64,000 bases of DNA from an uncultured Altererythrobacter sp. (GCA_947492235.1 CANLLZ010000001.1:1736001-1800000), one strand, 5' to 3'. Shown: positions 10,299 through 18,047, counted from the first letter of the stretch. The notes: generated by a model not told the origin, from the sequence alone. Numbers and translations: made by a program.

Positions 10299-11354
10299 TC
10301 AATCCGTCTCCTGCATCAGCCCGTGCTTTTTAATGCAATGCCGCAGCTGGTCGTAGCTCAGGCCCAAAGCCTTGGCCGTCTGGCGCTGGTTCCAGCGGTG
10401 TTTGCCCAGCGCGTGCTCGACAATGGCCCGCTCATGCGCATCGACCGCGCCGCGCAGATCGTCGATATTGTCGATTTCCTGTGTCGGGCGCGCCGTCGCC
10501 GTGACGGCATTGGTGAAGTCGGTCGAGTTTGCAGCCGCCGAGCCACCGGGCCGTTTGGCAATTTCGCTTTCCAGCGGCTCCCACGGGCTCTCGAACGGAT
10601 CGAATTGCACATGGCCGATCTCTTCCGCCGGATTGCCCCAGCGGTAGACCGCCCGCTCCACCACATTGCGCAGCTCGCGGACATTGCCGGGCCAGCTGTG
10701 TTCTTCCAGCTCGCGCTGAACATGGGGGGCAAAGCCGGGCCAGGTCTCCCAATCCAGCTCTGCGGCCATACGCCTTGCAAAATATTCAGCCAGCACGCCG
10801 ACGTCCCCTTCGCGCACACGCAGCGGGGGCAGCGTGATGACTTCAAAGCTCAATCGGTCGAGCAGGTCAGCTCGGAACGTGCCCTCCTTGGCCAGACGGG
10901 GTAAATCTTCGTTCGTGGCAGCCACGATCCGCACATCAACCCGGACCGGGCGGCTGGACCCGATGCGGGTCACTTCACCATATTCCACCGCGCGCAGCAG
11001 GCGTTCCTGCGCTGCCATGCTCAGCGTGCCCAGTTCGTCGAGAAATAGCGTCCCTTTGTCGGCTTCCTCGAACCTGCCCTCACGCGCTCTGGTAGCACCG
11101 GTGAAGGCGCCCGCCTCATGGCCGAACAATTCGGCCTCGATCAGTGTTTCGGGCAGCGCGGCACAGTTCATGGTGACGAGGTTTTCGTCCCATCGGTCGG
11201 AGAGGCGATGCAGACGTTCGGCAATCAGTTCCTTGCCCGTGCCGCGTTCGCCGATCACCAGCACTGGACGGCGCAAAGGCGCCGCACGGCTGGCCCGTTC
11301 CACAGCGTCAAGGAAGGCACCCGACTGGCCGATAAACTGATTATCCCGCTCCAT
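10299..11354 (-). CDS. pspF: phage shock operon activator PspF (sigma-54 enhancer-binding protein)
   Basis: PspF is an AAA+ activator that drives sigma-54 polymerase at psp promoters and is held inactive by PspA. The 351-residue protein lacks a regulatory N-terminal domain, as PspF does. It has Walker A GERGTGKE near residue 34, the sigma-54 contact loop GAFTGA near 80, the Walker B region TLFLDELG near 98, and a C-terminal Fis-type helix-turn-helix (QRQTAKALGLSYDQLR). The ATG at 11354 is chosen over longer frames because MERDNQFIGQS is the usual family start. It is transcribed away from the psp genes, from which it is separated by a sigma-54-type promoter. Confidence 0.95.
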   Translation of the reverse strand: MERDNQFIGQSGAFLDAVERASRAAPLRRPVLVIGERGTGKELIAERLHRLSDRWDENLVTMNCAALPETLIEAELFGHEAGAFTGATRAREGRFEEADKGTLFLDELGTLSMAAQERLLRAVEYGEVTRIGSSRPVRVDVRIVAATNEDLPRLAKEGTFRADLLDRLSFEVITLPPLRVREGDVGVLAEYFARRMAAELDWETWPGFAPHVQRELEEHSWPGNVRELRNVVERAVYRWGNPAEEIGHVQFDPFESPWEPLESEIAKRPGGSAAANSTDFTNAVTATARPTQEIDNIDDLRGAVDAHERAIVEHALGKHRWNQRQTAKALGLSYDQLRHCIKKHGLMQETD

Positions 11355-11366
11355 GCCCAACCTATA

Positions 11367-11378
11367 GGGAAATTTCCC
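11367..11378. promoter_or_regulatory. perfect 12-bp palindrome upstream of pspF
   Basis: GGGAAATTTCCC is a perfect palindrome 13 bp upstream of the pspF start. Ten of the 12 bases recur at 13251-13260, immediately before the first array gene. It could be an autoregulatory or activator-binding site; this is inference from symmetry and position. Confidence 0.35.
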
Positions 11379-11453
11379 AAGCCTTGGCAATATACGCCGA
11401 TCGGTCTTTTTCACCGCTTTGTCGAAAGCCTTGGATTCTCCCGTTTTTCCAGT

Positions 11454-11470
11454 TTGGCACACCCTTTGCA
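11454..11470 (+). promoter_or_regulatory. sigma-54 promoter of the psp operon
   Basis: TTGGCACACCCTTTGCA matches the sigma-54 consensus TGGCAC-N5-TTGCW exactly, with the -24 GG and -12 GC at the right spacing. It lies 45 bp upstream of the first start codon and between divergent pspF and the psp genes, so PspF is the expected activator. Confidence 0.92.
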
Positions 11471-11514
11471 AAGTTGGGGGCAACACACAGACACCTCTCA
11501 ACGGGAGCCACACC

Positions 11515-11667
11515 ATGTACGACCGTCAATTCTTCCGCACCCGCCTCGGCCAGGCCGCCATGGTCTCCATCATCACGATGACGGCCTTTGTGGCGCTGAG
11601 CACGCAGCTGCAGGTCGAGCCCGCCTATGCGACCACGATCGCGGCAGAGCAGGTCGAGCTCGCATGA
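11515..11667 (+). CDS. 50-residue leader protein of the psp operon
   Basis: This is the first gene after the sigma-54 promoter. The 50-residue product has one hydrophobic segment (about residues 13-30) and then a short tail containing PAYA, so it may be a membrane peptide or be cleaved there. GGGAG lies 8 bases before the ATG. Its stop overlaps an ATG (ATGA at 11664-11667) in the frame of pspA, which suggests coupled translation. No known family was recognised. Its place in the regulon implies an envelope-stress role. Confidence 0.7.
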   Translation: MYDRQFFRTRLGQAAMVSIITMTAFVALSTQLQVEPAYATTIAAEQVELA

Positions 11668-11852
11668 GCAAACCGAATGACCCCCTAGGGCCGGAGCGCA
11701 TCGCTTCCCCCGACGCAGACCGCGCTTCGGCCCGCACCTCTCGCCTTTCGCGCCTGGACGAGGAAATCGAGCGCGTTCGCCGCAGCCCGACCCCGACCCA
11801 GAGCCGCAGCGGCGAGACACAAAACGACCCGTTCAACCTTGGAGTACCGTTC

Positions 11853-12554
11853 ATGGGAATTTTCTCCCGCACCCGCGATATCATCGCAGCCAATTTCAAC
11901 GATATGCTCGATCAGGCAGACGATCCGGCGAAGATGATCCGCATGATCATCCTCGAGATGGAGGAAACGCTGGTCGAAGTTCGCGCCAGCGCCGCGCGGA
12001 CCATCGCCGACCAGAAGGAAATGCACCGCCACACGGTCAAGCTGGACAAGCTGCAGGCCGATTGGGGCGAGAAAGCCCAGCTCGCGCTGTCGAAAGACCG
12101 CGAAGATCTGGCCCGTGCCGCTCTGGTCGAGAAGAAGAAAGCCAGCGACATGTCGGACCAGCTGAAGCAGGAAATTGCGGTGCTGGACGATGCCCTGCGC
12201 GCTTACGAGCAGGACATCCAGAAATTGCAGAACCGCCTGCGCGAGGCGCGCAGCCGCCAGACAGCCATCGCTGCCCGGCTGGAAAGCGCCGAGAACCGCG
12301 TGAAGCTGCGCAGCCTGATGACCAACGAACGGGTCGATGATGCGCTGGGCCGGTTCGACCAGCTGGAACGCCGGGTCGATTATGCCGAAGGCCGCGCCGA
12401 TGCGCTGTCCATCGCCGATGGCAGCGACGGCAAGCCGAACCTGTCGGACGAGATCGCTGCGCTGGCCGGAGCGGACAAGGTCGACGAAGAACTCGAAGAA
12501 ATGAAACGCGCGCTGGGCAAAGGTTCCGGCGGCGAAGACAAAAAGGACGCCTAA
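11853..12554 (+). CDS. pspA: phage shock protein A (PspA/IM30/ESCRT-III-like), possibly with an alternative longer start
   Basis: PspA is a membrane-remodelling coiled-coil protein that binds stressed inner membrane and inhibits PspF. From the ATG at 11853 (GGAG 8 bases upstream) it is 233 residues, starting MGIFSRTRDIIAANFNDMLD, the canonical amphipathic N-terminal helix, followed by long coiled coils. The reading frame is open without a stop back to an ATG at 11664, which overlaps the stop of the 50-residue gene. Using that start would add 63 residues rich in Arg/Ser/Pro and charged helix (SRLSRLDEEIERVRR). The canonical start is preferred, but the extension looks coding and may give a second isoform. 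Confidence 0.95.
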   Translation: MGIFSRTRDIIAANFNDMLDQADDPAKMIRMIILEMEETLVEVRASAARTIADQKEMHRHTVKLDKLQADWGEKAQLALSKDREDLARAALVEKKKASDMSDQLKQEIAVLDDALRAYEQDIQKLQNRLREARSRQTAIAARLESAENRVKLRSLMTNERVDDALGRFDQLERRVDYAEGRADALSIADGSDGKPNLSDEIAALAGADKVDEELEEMKRALGKGSGGEDKKDA

Positions 12555-12557
12555 GTC

Positions 12558-12860
12558 ATGGATCTCGACGCCATCATCATCGTCCCCACAATCGTGATCG
12601 GCCTGCCCTGGCTCATCATGCATTACATCACGAAGTGGAAAACCGCCGCGACCATCACCAGCGACGACGAGGTCTTGCTTGAAGAAATGTACAGTCTGGC
12701 CAAGCGCCTGGACCAACGGATGGACACGGTCGAACGACTGGTCGCGAGCGACCACGAGGATTTCCGCCCCGCCCGCCTCACCGCGAATTCCGAACAAGAC
12801 AATGCCCAGCTGACCGAACTGGAACAGCTGCTGGCCGAGAAGAAGGGAGCTGCACAGTGA
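12558..12860 (+). CDS. pspB: phage shock protein B
   Basis: PspB is a small inner-membrane protein that with PspC relays stress to PspA. The 100-residue protein has an N-terminal membrane segment (about 4-22), a conserved tryptophan (LPWLIMHY) and a cytoplasmic coiled coil (LAKRLDQRMDTVERLVASDHEDFRP) that matches the PspB zipper followed by its Asp-His/Phe motif. The C-terminal 25 residues are longer than in the Escherichia coli protein (74 residues). It starts 4 bp after pspA, and its stop overlaps the GTG start of pspC. Confidence 0.92.
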   Translation: MDLDAIIIVPTIVIGLPWLIMHYITKWKTAATITSDDEVLLEEMYSLAKRLDQRMDTVERLVASDHEDFRPARLTANSEQDNAQLTELEQLLAEKKGAAQ

Positions 12861-13234
12861 ATACGACCCACACCACGCTTTACCGCGACAAGCAAAACGC
12901 CAAGTTGATGGGCGTTTGCGCCGGAATCGCAGATTACACCGGGGTGAATTCCCTGTGGGTTCGTTTGGGCTTCCTGATCCTGCTGTTCACTGTCGCCCCT
13001 ATCCTCTTGCCCGCATATTTCGTCGCCGGTGTGCTGCTCAACAAAAAGCCGCCGCATCTCTACAAGGATGTGGACGAGCAGAAATACTGGCAGCGTGTGC
13101 GTCAGTCGCCGCGCCGCACGGCCCGCGAAGTGCGTGGCCAGCTCCGCGATATCGACCGCCGTCTGGCCGAGGTGGAAACGTATTACGTCTCCAGCAATCC
13201 GCGCCTGAACGCCGAAATCGAGCGCCTGCGCTAA
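12857..13234 (+). CDS. pspC: phage shock protein C
   Basis: PspC is an inner-membrane sensor of the Psp response. The 125-residue protein has the PspC domain: basic N-terminus with NAKLMGVCAGIADYTG, then two hydrophobic stretches forming the membrane part (about 33-62), and a cytoplasmic helix ending in RRLAEVETYYVSSNPRLNAEIERLR, the typical C-terminal PspC tail. It starts with GTG, overlapping the pspB stop (GTGA). It is followed after 26 bp by the array of small membrane proteins. Confidence 0.93.
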   Translation: MNTTHTTLYRDKQNAKLMGVCAGIADYTGVNSLWVRLGFLILLFTVAPILLPAYFVAGVLLNKKPPHLYKDVDEQKYWQRVRQSPRRTAREVRGQLRDIDRRLAEVETYYVSSNPRLNAEIERLR

Positions 13235-13260
13235 GCCACTAACCTAGTTGGGGAAATTTC

Positions 13261-13566
13261 ATGGACCTCGGAGTTCTCATACCTCTCGCCCCGTTCATTA
13301 TGGTGGCCTTCATTGTCTGGACCGTGAGTCAGCGCAAGCTCGCTGAAAAACAGATACAGGCAACAGCTGGCGAGAGCGCCGAGAAGGCCGCGCAATATGT
13401 CAGCCATATCAAGGATCTGGAGGACCGGGTGCAGGTGCTGGAACGCATCGTCACCGATCGCGGATACGATGTCGCCACCCAGATCGAAGCGCTGCGCGAT
13501 ACCCGCAAGGTCGAGGAAGCCGATAGCGGTGTGCAGCTCAATATCTCCAAGGGGGAGCGCGTCTGA
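13261..13566 (+). CDS. PspB-like small membrane coiled-coil protein, array member 1
   Basis: The 101-residue protein has one N-terminal membrane segment (about 5-22), then a cytoplasmic helix with LEDRVQVLERIVTDRGY followed by IEALRD. The first part resembles the PspB zipper element (compare LDQRMDTVERLVASDH in the pspB product). It ends with a motif DSGVQLNI shared by members 1-3. GGGGA precedes the ATG. Its stop TGA shares its last base with the next ATG. I infer a Psp-related membrane role from gene order and motif; no experiment is known to me for this family. Confidence 0.8.
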   Translation: MDLGVLIPLAPFIMVAFIVWTVSQRKLAEKQIQATAGESAEKAAQYVSHIKDLEDRVQVLERIVTDRGYDVATQIEALRDTRKVEEADSGVQLNISKGERV

Positions 13567-13871
13567 TGGAAGACCTTCTCGAATTCCTGCTCTTTGCAGT
13601 CCCTATTGCAGGCGGGCTCGGGCTGGGATGGTATCTCGTCCGCAAGAAAATCACCGACCTGCGGCTGGAACTTGCCAGGCAAGCCGGCAGGGCCGAGCGC
13701 CCCGATCCGGAAAAGGCCGAACTGGAAGAACGGGTGCGCGTGCTGGAACGCATCGTCACGGATCGCGGATACAGCGTCGCTGAAGAAATCGAAGCGCTGC
13801 GCGATACCGGCAAGGTCGAGACAGCCGATAGCGGTGTCCCGCTCAATATCGCCCGTAAGGAGAAAGCATAA
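13566..13871 (+). CDS. PspB-like small membrane coiled-coil protein, array member 2
   Basis: The 101-residue protein is the closest relative of member 1: one membrane segment (about 6-24), then LEERVRVLERIVTDRGY, IEALRD and the C-terminal DSGVPLNI. Long DNA matches between the two (for example around 13434-13470 and 13739-13775) indicate a recent duplication. Start and stop overlap the neighbours by one base (TGATG before, TAATG after), so the array is translated as one coupled unit. Confidence 0.8.
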   Translation: MEDLLEFLLFAVPIAGGLGLGWYLVRKKITDLRLELARQAGRAERPDPEKAELEERVRVLERIVTDRGYSVAEEIEALRDTGKVETADSGVPLNIARKEKA

Positions 13872-14224
13872 TGAACTGGGGGAGCCCCGAATTCGTAATC
13901 GCAATCATTGCGATCAGCACTGTCGGCTGGATCGTCAACAACTGGATCCGTGCGAAACACGGCTACGAACTGGAAGACGAATGGGGCGGCAAAACGAAGC
14001 CAAAAGACAGCGGCGAGACGCAGCGCCTTAAGGCGGAGAACGCTGCGCTGCACGAGAAAGTGGACTCCATGCAGGACCGGATGGTCAATCTGGAGCGGAT
14101 CGTGACCGACAAGGGCTATTCGCTCTCCGACGAGATCGAGGCTTTGCGCGACCGGCCCTCCCCCGCACCGGCCTCCACCGATAGCGGCACGCCGCTCAAC
14201 CTGCGCCAGAAGGAAACGCGATAA
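13871..14224 (+). CDS. PspB-like small membrane coiled-coil protein, array member 3
   Basis: The 117-residue protein has a membrane segment (about 8-25), a juxtamembrane block GYELEDEWG, a helix with MQDRMVNLERIVTDKGY and IEALRD, a Pro/Ala/Ser linker and a C-terminal DSGTPLNL. The juxtamembrane block is shared only with member 4; the tail motif is shared with members 1 and 2. It overlaps the previous stop (TAATG). Confidence 0.8.
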   Translation: MNWGSPEFVIAIIAISTVGWIVNNWIRAKHGYELEDEWGGKTKPKDSGETQRLKAENAALHEKVDSMQDRMVNLERIVTDKGYSLSDEIEALRDRPSPAPASTDSGTPLNLRQKETR

Positions 14225-14535
14225 TGGAATTTTTCACCGAAACCGCAATCATAGCCGGCGTGGCGATCATGACAGGCGGCTGGGTCGTGACCACCTGGCT
14301 GCGGATCAAGAACGGCTACCCGCTGGAAAACAGCTGGGGCAAGGCTGTCTATCCAAAGAACGACGAAGCGGTGGAGCGGGTCAAGCTGCTCACCAGCGAG
14401 AACGCCGAACTGCGTGCCGAATTGGGCTCGATGAAAGATCGCCTCGCCAATGTCGAACGCATCGTCACTGACGAAGGCTACGGCCTGACGCAGCAGATTG
14501 AAAACCTGCGCGACAAGCAACAGGAGATGAACTGA
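14224..14535 (+). CDS. PspB-like small membrane coiled-coil protein, array member 4
   Basis: The 103-residue protein has a membrane segment (about 7-26), the juxtamembrane block GYPLENSWG, and a helix with MKDRLANVERIVTDEGY and IENLRD. Unlike members 1-3 it ends shortly after that helix and lacks the DSGxxLN tail. It overlaps both neighbours by one base. Confidence 0.8.
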   Translation: MEFFTETAIIAGVAIMTGGWVVTTWLRIKNGYPLENSWGKAVYPKNDEAVERVKLLTSENAELRAELGSMKDRLANVERIVTDEGYGLTQQIENLRDKQQEMN

Positions 14536-14822
14536 TGGATATGGACCTTGTCGTCATTTTCGCCTTCATCCTGATTGCGGCGACCATGGTGTTCCGTTTT
14601 GCCACCGCCACCCACAAGCGCGCGGTCGCGCATGAAGAACGGCGTCTGGAACTGAAAGCCCGCAAGGCCGAAGCCGAGAACGGCCAGAGCGGCAGCGATC
14701 ATCGCAAGCTGGAGGAGCGGGTCCGCGTGTTGGAACGCATCGCGACCGACAGCAACCATGCGCTGGCATCGCAAATCGAAGAATTGCGCGCGCTCGACCG
14801 GATCGAGGAGAAAACCCCGTGA
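14535..14822 (+). CDS. PspB-like small membrane coiled-coil protein, array member 5
   Basis: The 95-residue protein has a membrane segment (about 4-22), a strongly charged helix and the block LEERVRVLERIATD followed by IEELRA. The stop overlaps the GTG start of the next gene (GTGA). No tail motif is present. Confidence 0.78.
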   Translation: MDMDLVVIFAFILIAATMVFRFATATHKRAVAHEERRLELKARKAEAENGQSGSDHRKLEERVRVLERIATDSNHALASQIEELRALDRIEEKTP

Positions 14823-15070
14823 GCTTCTGGAGCGCTATTGTCCTTGGCCTCATCATCCTGTGCGTCACGGCCCTCCTTATGCAGCGGGCCGAGAACCGCA
14901 GCGATGCGAAGAAAGCGTCGGGCGGCGAACGCGAACGCGAGCTGGAAAGCGAACGCGACGCCGCACGCGGAGAGCTCGCCGATCTGCGCGAACGGGTCAA
15001 AGTACTGGAAAAAATCGCCACAGATCCGGCCCGCCGGACCGCCGAAGAAATCGAAAAGCTGCGCGACTGA
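14819..15070 (+). CDS. PspB-like small membrane coiled-coil protein, array member 6
   Basis: The 83-residue protein starts with GTG overlapping the stop of member 5. It has a membrane segment (about 5-22), a very charged Arg/Glu helix, the block LRERVKVLEKIATD and a terminal IEKLRD directly before the stop. It is the shortest form in the array that keeps both conserved blocks. Confidence 0.75.
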   Translation: MSFWSAIVLGLIILCVTALLMQRAENRSDAKKASGGERERELESERDAARGELADLRERVKVLEKIATDPARRTAEEIEKLRD

Positions 15071-15101
15071 CGCGCACGATATTTGCAGGGAGGATGCCCC
15101 A

Positions 15102-15350
15102 ATGGAACCTGTAACGATTATTGCTGCCACGGCCTTCGCCGGATTGCTTGTCACCGTCGCCGGTCTGCTGCGCGGCTGGCAGGGGTGGCTGCGGCTGAAG
15201 GAAAGCGAGCTGGAGCGGCGCGCCGCTGCGAAGGACCTGCCCAAAGAACTGGAAGGCGGTTCGCCCGAAGGGGCTGCGAGAATCGAGATCGCCGATCTGA
15301 AAGAACGCATCCGCAAGCTGGAGGCCATCGCCAACGGGGTGGAATTATAG
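15102..15350 (+). CDS. PspB-like small membrane coiled-coil protein, array member 7
   Basis: The 82-residue protein has a membrane segment (about 4-23, TIIAATAFAGLLVTVAGLL) and a cytoplasmic helix ending LKERIRKLEAIANGVEL, a degenerate form of the LERIVTD block with nothing after it. GGGAGG lies 8 bases before the ATG. It is separated from member 6 by 31 bp, the only gap within the array. A small hairpin (GTGCCA/TGGCAC) lies between it and sufE. Confidence 0.7.
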   Translation: MEPVTIIAATAFAGLLVTVAGLLRGWQGWLRLKESELERRAAAKDLPKELEGGSPEGAARIEIADLKERIRKLEAIANGVEL

Positions 15351-15374
15351 GGGCGTGCCACTAGATGGCACACC

Positions 15375-15779
15375 ATGCGCACACTCGATGACATCCGCGA
15401 AGAATATGAATTCCTCGAAGGCGACGAACGCTATCGTCTGCTGATCGAGCTGGGCCGCGATCTGGAGGAGATGCCGGGCGCCCTGAAAACAGACGCGACT
15501 TTGGTGAGGGGCTGCTCGGCTAGCGTCTGGGTCTATCCTACCGCAGAGGGCGAGCAGCTGCATTTTCTGGCCGACAGCAATGCCGCGATTACCAAAGGCA
15601 TCGTTGCGCTGGTCATTGCCGCTGTTCAGGACAAGCCCGCCAATGAAGTGGCCGCGATGGACGTTAAGGCCGCACTCGCCCCCTTCGCACTCGAAAACCA
15701 GCTCAGCTCCAACCGCACGCAGGGCATCCCCAACATGATCGCGCTGGTTCAGGAGCATGCCGCGCGCATTGCGGGGTGA
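15375..15779 (+). CDS. sufE: SufE family sulfur acceptor protein
   Basis: SufE takes persulfide sulfur from the cysteine desulfurase SufS for Fe-S cluster assembly. The 134-residue protein has the SufE fold and its active cysteine, Cys47, in VRGCSASVW. No suf or isc gene lies beside it, which is common in alphaproteobacteria. It follows the psp array by 24 bp on the same strand but is probably a separate unit in function. Confidence 0.93.
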   Translation: MRTLDDIREEYEFLEGDERYRLLIELGRDLEEMPGALKTDATLVRGCSASVWVYPTAEGEQLHFLADSNAAITKGIVALVIAAVQDKPANEVAAMDVKAALAPFALENQLSSNRTQGIPNMIALVQEHAARIAG

Positions 15780-15834
15780 TACCAACCTGCCGTAACGGGG
15801 GCCCGACTGGGGGACCCAAAGCATCGCGGCAGAC

Positions 15835-17775
15835 TTGAAATATCGGCCTGAAGTGGACGGATTGCGTGCAGTCGCAGTCTTGTCTGTCATGGTCTATCAC
15901 GCCGCCCCCAGCCTGCTACCGGGCGGGTTCCTTGGCGTCGATGTGTTCTTTGTCATTAGCGGCTATCTGATTACCGGAATCCTTGTTTCGTCAGACGAGC
16001 CGCTGGGCGTAGCGCTTAAAACATTCTGGGCTCGCCGGATCAGGCGCATTCTGCCCGCTTTGCTGGTCTGCATACTCGGAACGCTGCTGCTGGGCATGGC
16101 GATCCTGCCGCCGGATCCGTTCCAGACATTGGCCCGCAGCGCGATTGCCGCTGTTTTCTCCGTCTCCAACATCTTCTTCTGGCGGCAGCCGCGCGGCTAT
16201 TTCCAAGGGGTCGTCGAAGACAATCCGCTGGTACACACATGGAGCCTGGGCGTGGAGGAGCAGTTCTATCTGCTTTATCCGATCCTGCTCCTGATCATCG
16301 CGCGGTGGCGCAGGCTCTGGCTGGTGCCAGCCATCGCGACAGGCACGGTTCTCTCGTTTGCGTTCGCCCTTTGGCTCAAGACGCAGGACCCAGCGGCCGC
16401 CTTCTACCTGCTGCCTTCCCGCGCGTGGGAACTCGGTATCGGTGCCCTGACATGGTTTGCCGCGCAGCATTTTTCAGGCAGGCGCGTGCGGCCGTGGGCT
16501 GCGGATGGGCTGGGCTTAATCGCACTGATCGCCCTTGCCGGCAGCTTCGCCCTTCTCAACGGGAGGACCGGATCGGTCGGCTGGGGCGCATTGCCGGCGG
16601 TGCTGGGCGCGGCGCTGCTAATCCTGTGCGCTGCGCCGGAGCGGGGGATCGGGCGGCTGCTTTCGCTGAAGTTTGTCGTTGGGATCGGTCTGATCTCCTA
16701 CAGCCTTTATCTGTGGCATCAGCCCTTGCTTGCCCTTTCGCGAGTGGCTTTCGCCGATTTCGAAAGTTTGCGCACGACGACTGCCCCGCTGGCTCTTTTG
16801 GCCAGTGTCCCGCTGGCTTGGGCAAGTTGGCGCTTTATCGAGCGGCCGCTCCGCAGCGCGCAATTCGCCGAGCCAAAAGCGCTGGGCAGAATTGCGCTGG
16901 CGGCAGGCGCGGCGTGCGCCATGGCCCTCGTCATTGTCGCCAATAGAGGCATTCCCGCTCGCTTTGCCCCCGAGGTGCAGCGCGTGATAGAGCTGCAAAG
17001 CAGAGAGGATCGCGAGAGGGTCGAGCGTGGCCAATGCGCTCTCAGAAATGAGGGCTGGCGTTCACCCCCCGGTACATGCCTCGTTCCCGCAGGTGGAGCG
17101 CCGAAGATTGCCGTGATCGGTGATTCCCATGCCTCTGCTCTTTTTCCCGTAATCTCGAAAGAAGCCGAACGACGCGGGCAATCGGCCGTTTTGGCGTTTG
17201 CCGGGCGCTGCCGTCCGATCGACAATGGAAACGACCCGAATACAGACCGAAAACGGTGTGCAAGCTATTCCCGCCAAGTTGTCGAATATCTCGACGCAAC
17301 CCCTTCGGTGGAGGCAGTGGTTTTGGCCTATCATTGGAACGCGCTGGTCGATCCCGCCGCCCCGATACTGCCCAGAGAAGGCGCCGCCAGGGAAGTTGCT
17401 GCATTGATCGCAGCCCTCGCCGGCAATGATCGGCGCGTGCTCGTGATGGACCCGGTGCCCATGGCGAAAGTCCCCGGTATCCCAGCGACCTATGCCGCGA
17501 ATCTCGGTGGCAGAGCGATCCCCGCTGGCGAAACTTATCAGGAGTATCGCGAGCGGACCGCTCCAGTACGCGCGATGCTGGATGCCGTACAGGTCGAGCG
17601 CATGCAGAGATTCGATCCCGGCCCGCTGCTGTGCGATCTTGAAAATGGCGCTTGCGAGCTCACGAAGAACGACAGAATCCTGCTGCGCGACAACCATCAT
17701 CTGACCACAGAAGGGGCAGAGATAGCCCTTCGCTCAGGGCTGCTCGAAACAGCTCTGAGCGGCCCCGACAAATAG
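15835..17775 (+). CDS. acyltransferase-3/SGNH fusion (OafA-like)
   Basis: This 646-residue membrane enzyme likely transfers acetyl or other acyl groups to a cell-surface glycan. The N-terminal part (about 1-365) is an acyltransferase-3 domain starting YRPEVDGLRAVAV, with FFVISGYLITG near residue 40 and about ten membrane segments. The C-terminal part is an SGNH-type periplasmic domain with GDSHAS near 427 and the DNHH element near 618. The only start that fits is a TTG at 15835 because a stop lies 42 bp upstream in frame; the ribosome site is weak. The substrate glycan is unknown. Confidence 0.9.
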   Translation: MKYRPEVDGLRAVAVLSVMVYHAAPSLLPGGFLGVDVFFVISGYLITGILVSSDEPLGVALKTFWARRIRRILPALLVCILGTLLLGMAILPPDPFQTLARSAIAAVFSVSNIFFWRQPRGYFQGVVEDNPLVHTWSLGVEEQFYLLYPILLLIIARWRRLWLVPAIATGTVLSFAFALWLKTQDPAAAFYLLPSRAWELGIGALTWFAAQHFSGRRVRPWAADGLGLIALIALAGSFALLNGRTGSVGWGALPAVLGAALLILCAAPERGIGRLLSLKFVVGIGLISYSLYLWHQPLLALSRVAFADFESLRTTTAPLALLASVPLAWASWRFIERPLRSAQFAEPKALGRIALAAGAACAMALVIVANRGIPARFAPEVQRVIELQSREDRERVERGQCALRNEGWRSPPGTCLVPAGGAPKIAVIGDSHASALFPVISKEAERRGQSAVLAFAGRCRPIDNGNDPNTDRKRCASYSRQVVEYLDATPSVEAVVLAYHWNALVDPAAPILPREGAAREVAALIAALAGNDRRVLVMDPVPMAKVPGIPATYAANLGGRAIPAGETYQEYRERTAPVRAMLDAVQVERMQRFDPGPLLCDLENGACELTKNDRILLRDNHHLTTEGAEIALRSGLLETALSGPDK

Positions 17776-17871
17776 GCGCAGGTCTAGCGCAGCACCGCCA
17801 GCTCGGAACTTCTCGCTGTCTGGGCGGTTAGTTTGGCATACCCGAAAGGGACAACAAACTGGAGAAACCCC

Positions 17872-18030
17872 GTGCCAATTCTGATACTTATCGCCACCAT
17901 CCTGCTGCCCCCATTGGGCGTCGCGGCCAAGCATGGTCTGGGGACGACCACGCTGGTCAACCTCGTGCTGACGATCTTGGGGATCATCCCCGGCATCATC
18001 CATGGGCTGTATGTGAACTACGCCCGCTAA
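17872..18030 (+). CDS. Pmp3/YqaE family small membrane protein (UPF0057)
   Basis: The 52-residue protein consists of two membrane helices with the family motif LLPPLGVAAKHGLG and the second helix NLVLTILGIIPGIIHGLYV. Relatives in yeast and plants affect membrane potential and salt tolerance; the bacterial role is unclear. The GTG at 17872 is chosen because GGAG lies 7 bases upstream and longer frames add an untypical leader. Confidence 0.88.
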   Translation: MPILILIATILLPPLGVAAKHGLGTTTLVNLVLTILGIIPGIIHGLYVNYAR

Positions 18031-18047
18031 GCCGGCAGCAGACTGGT

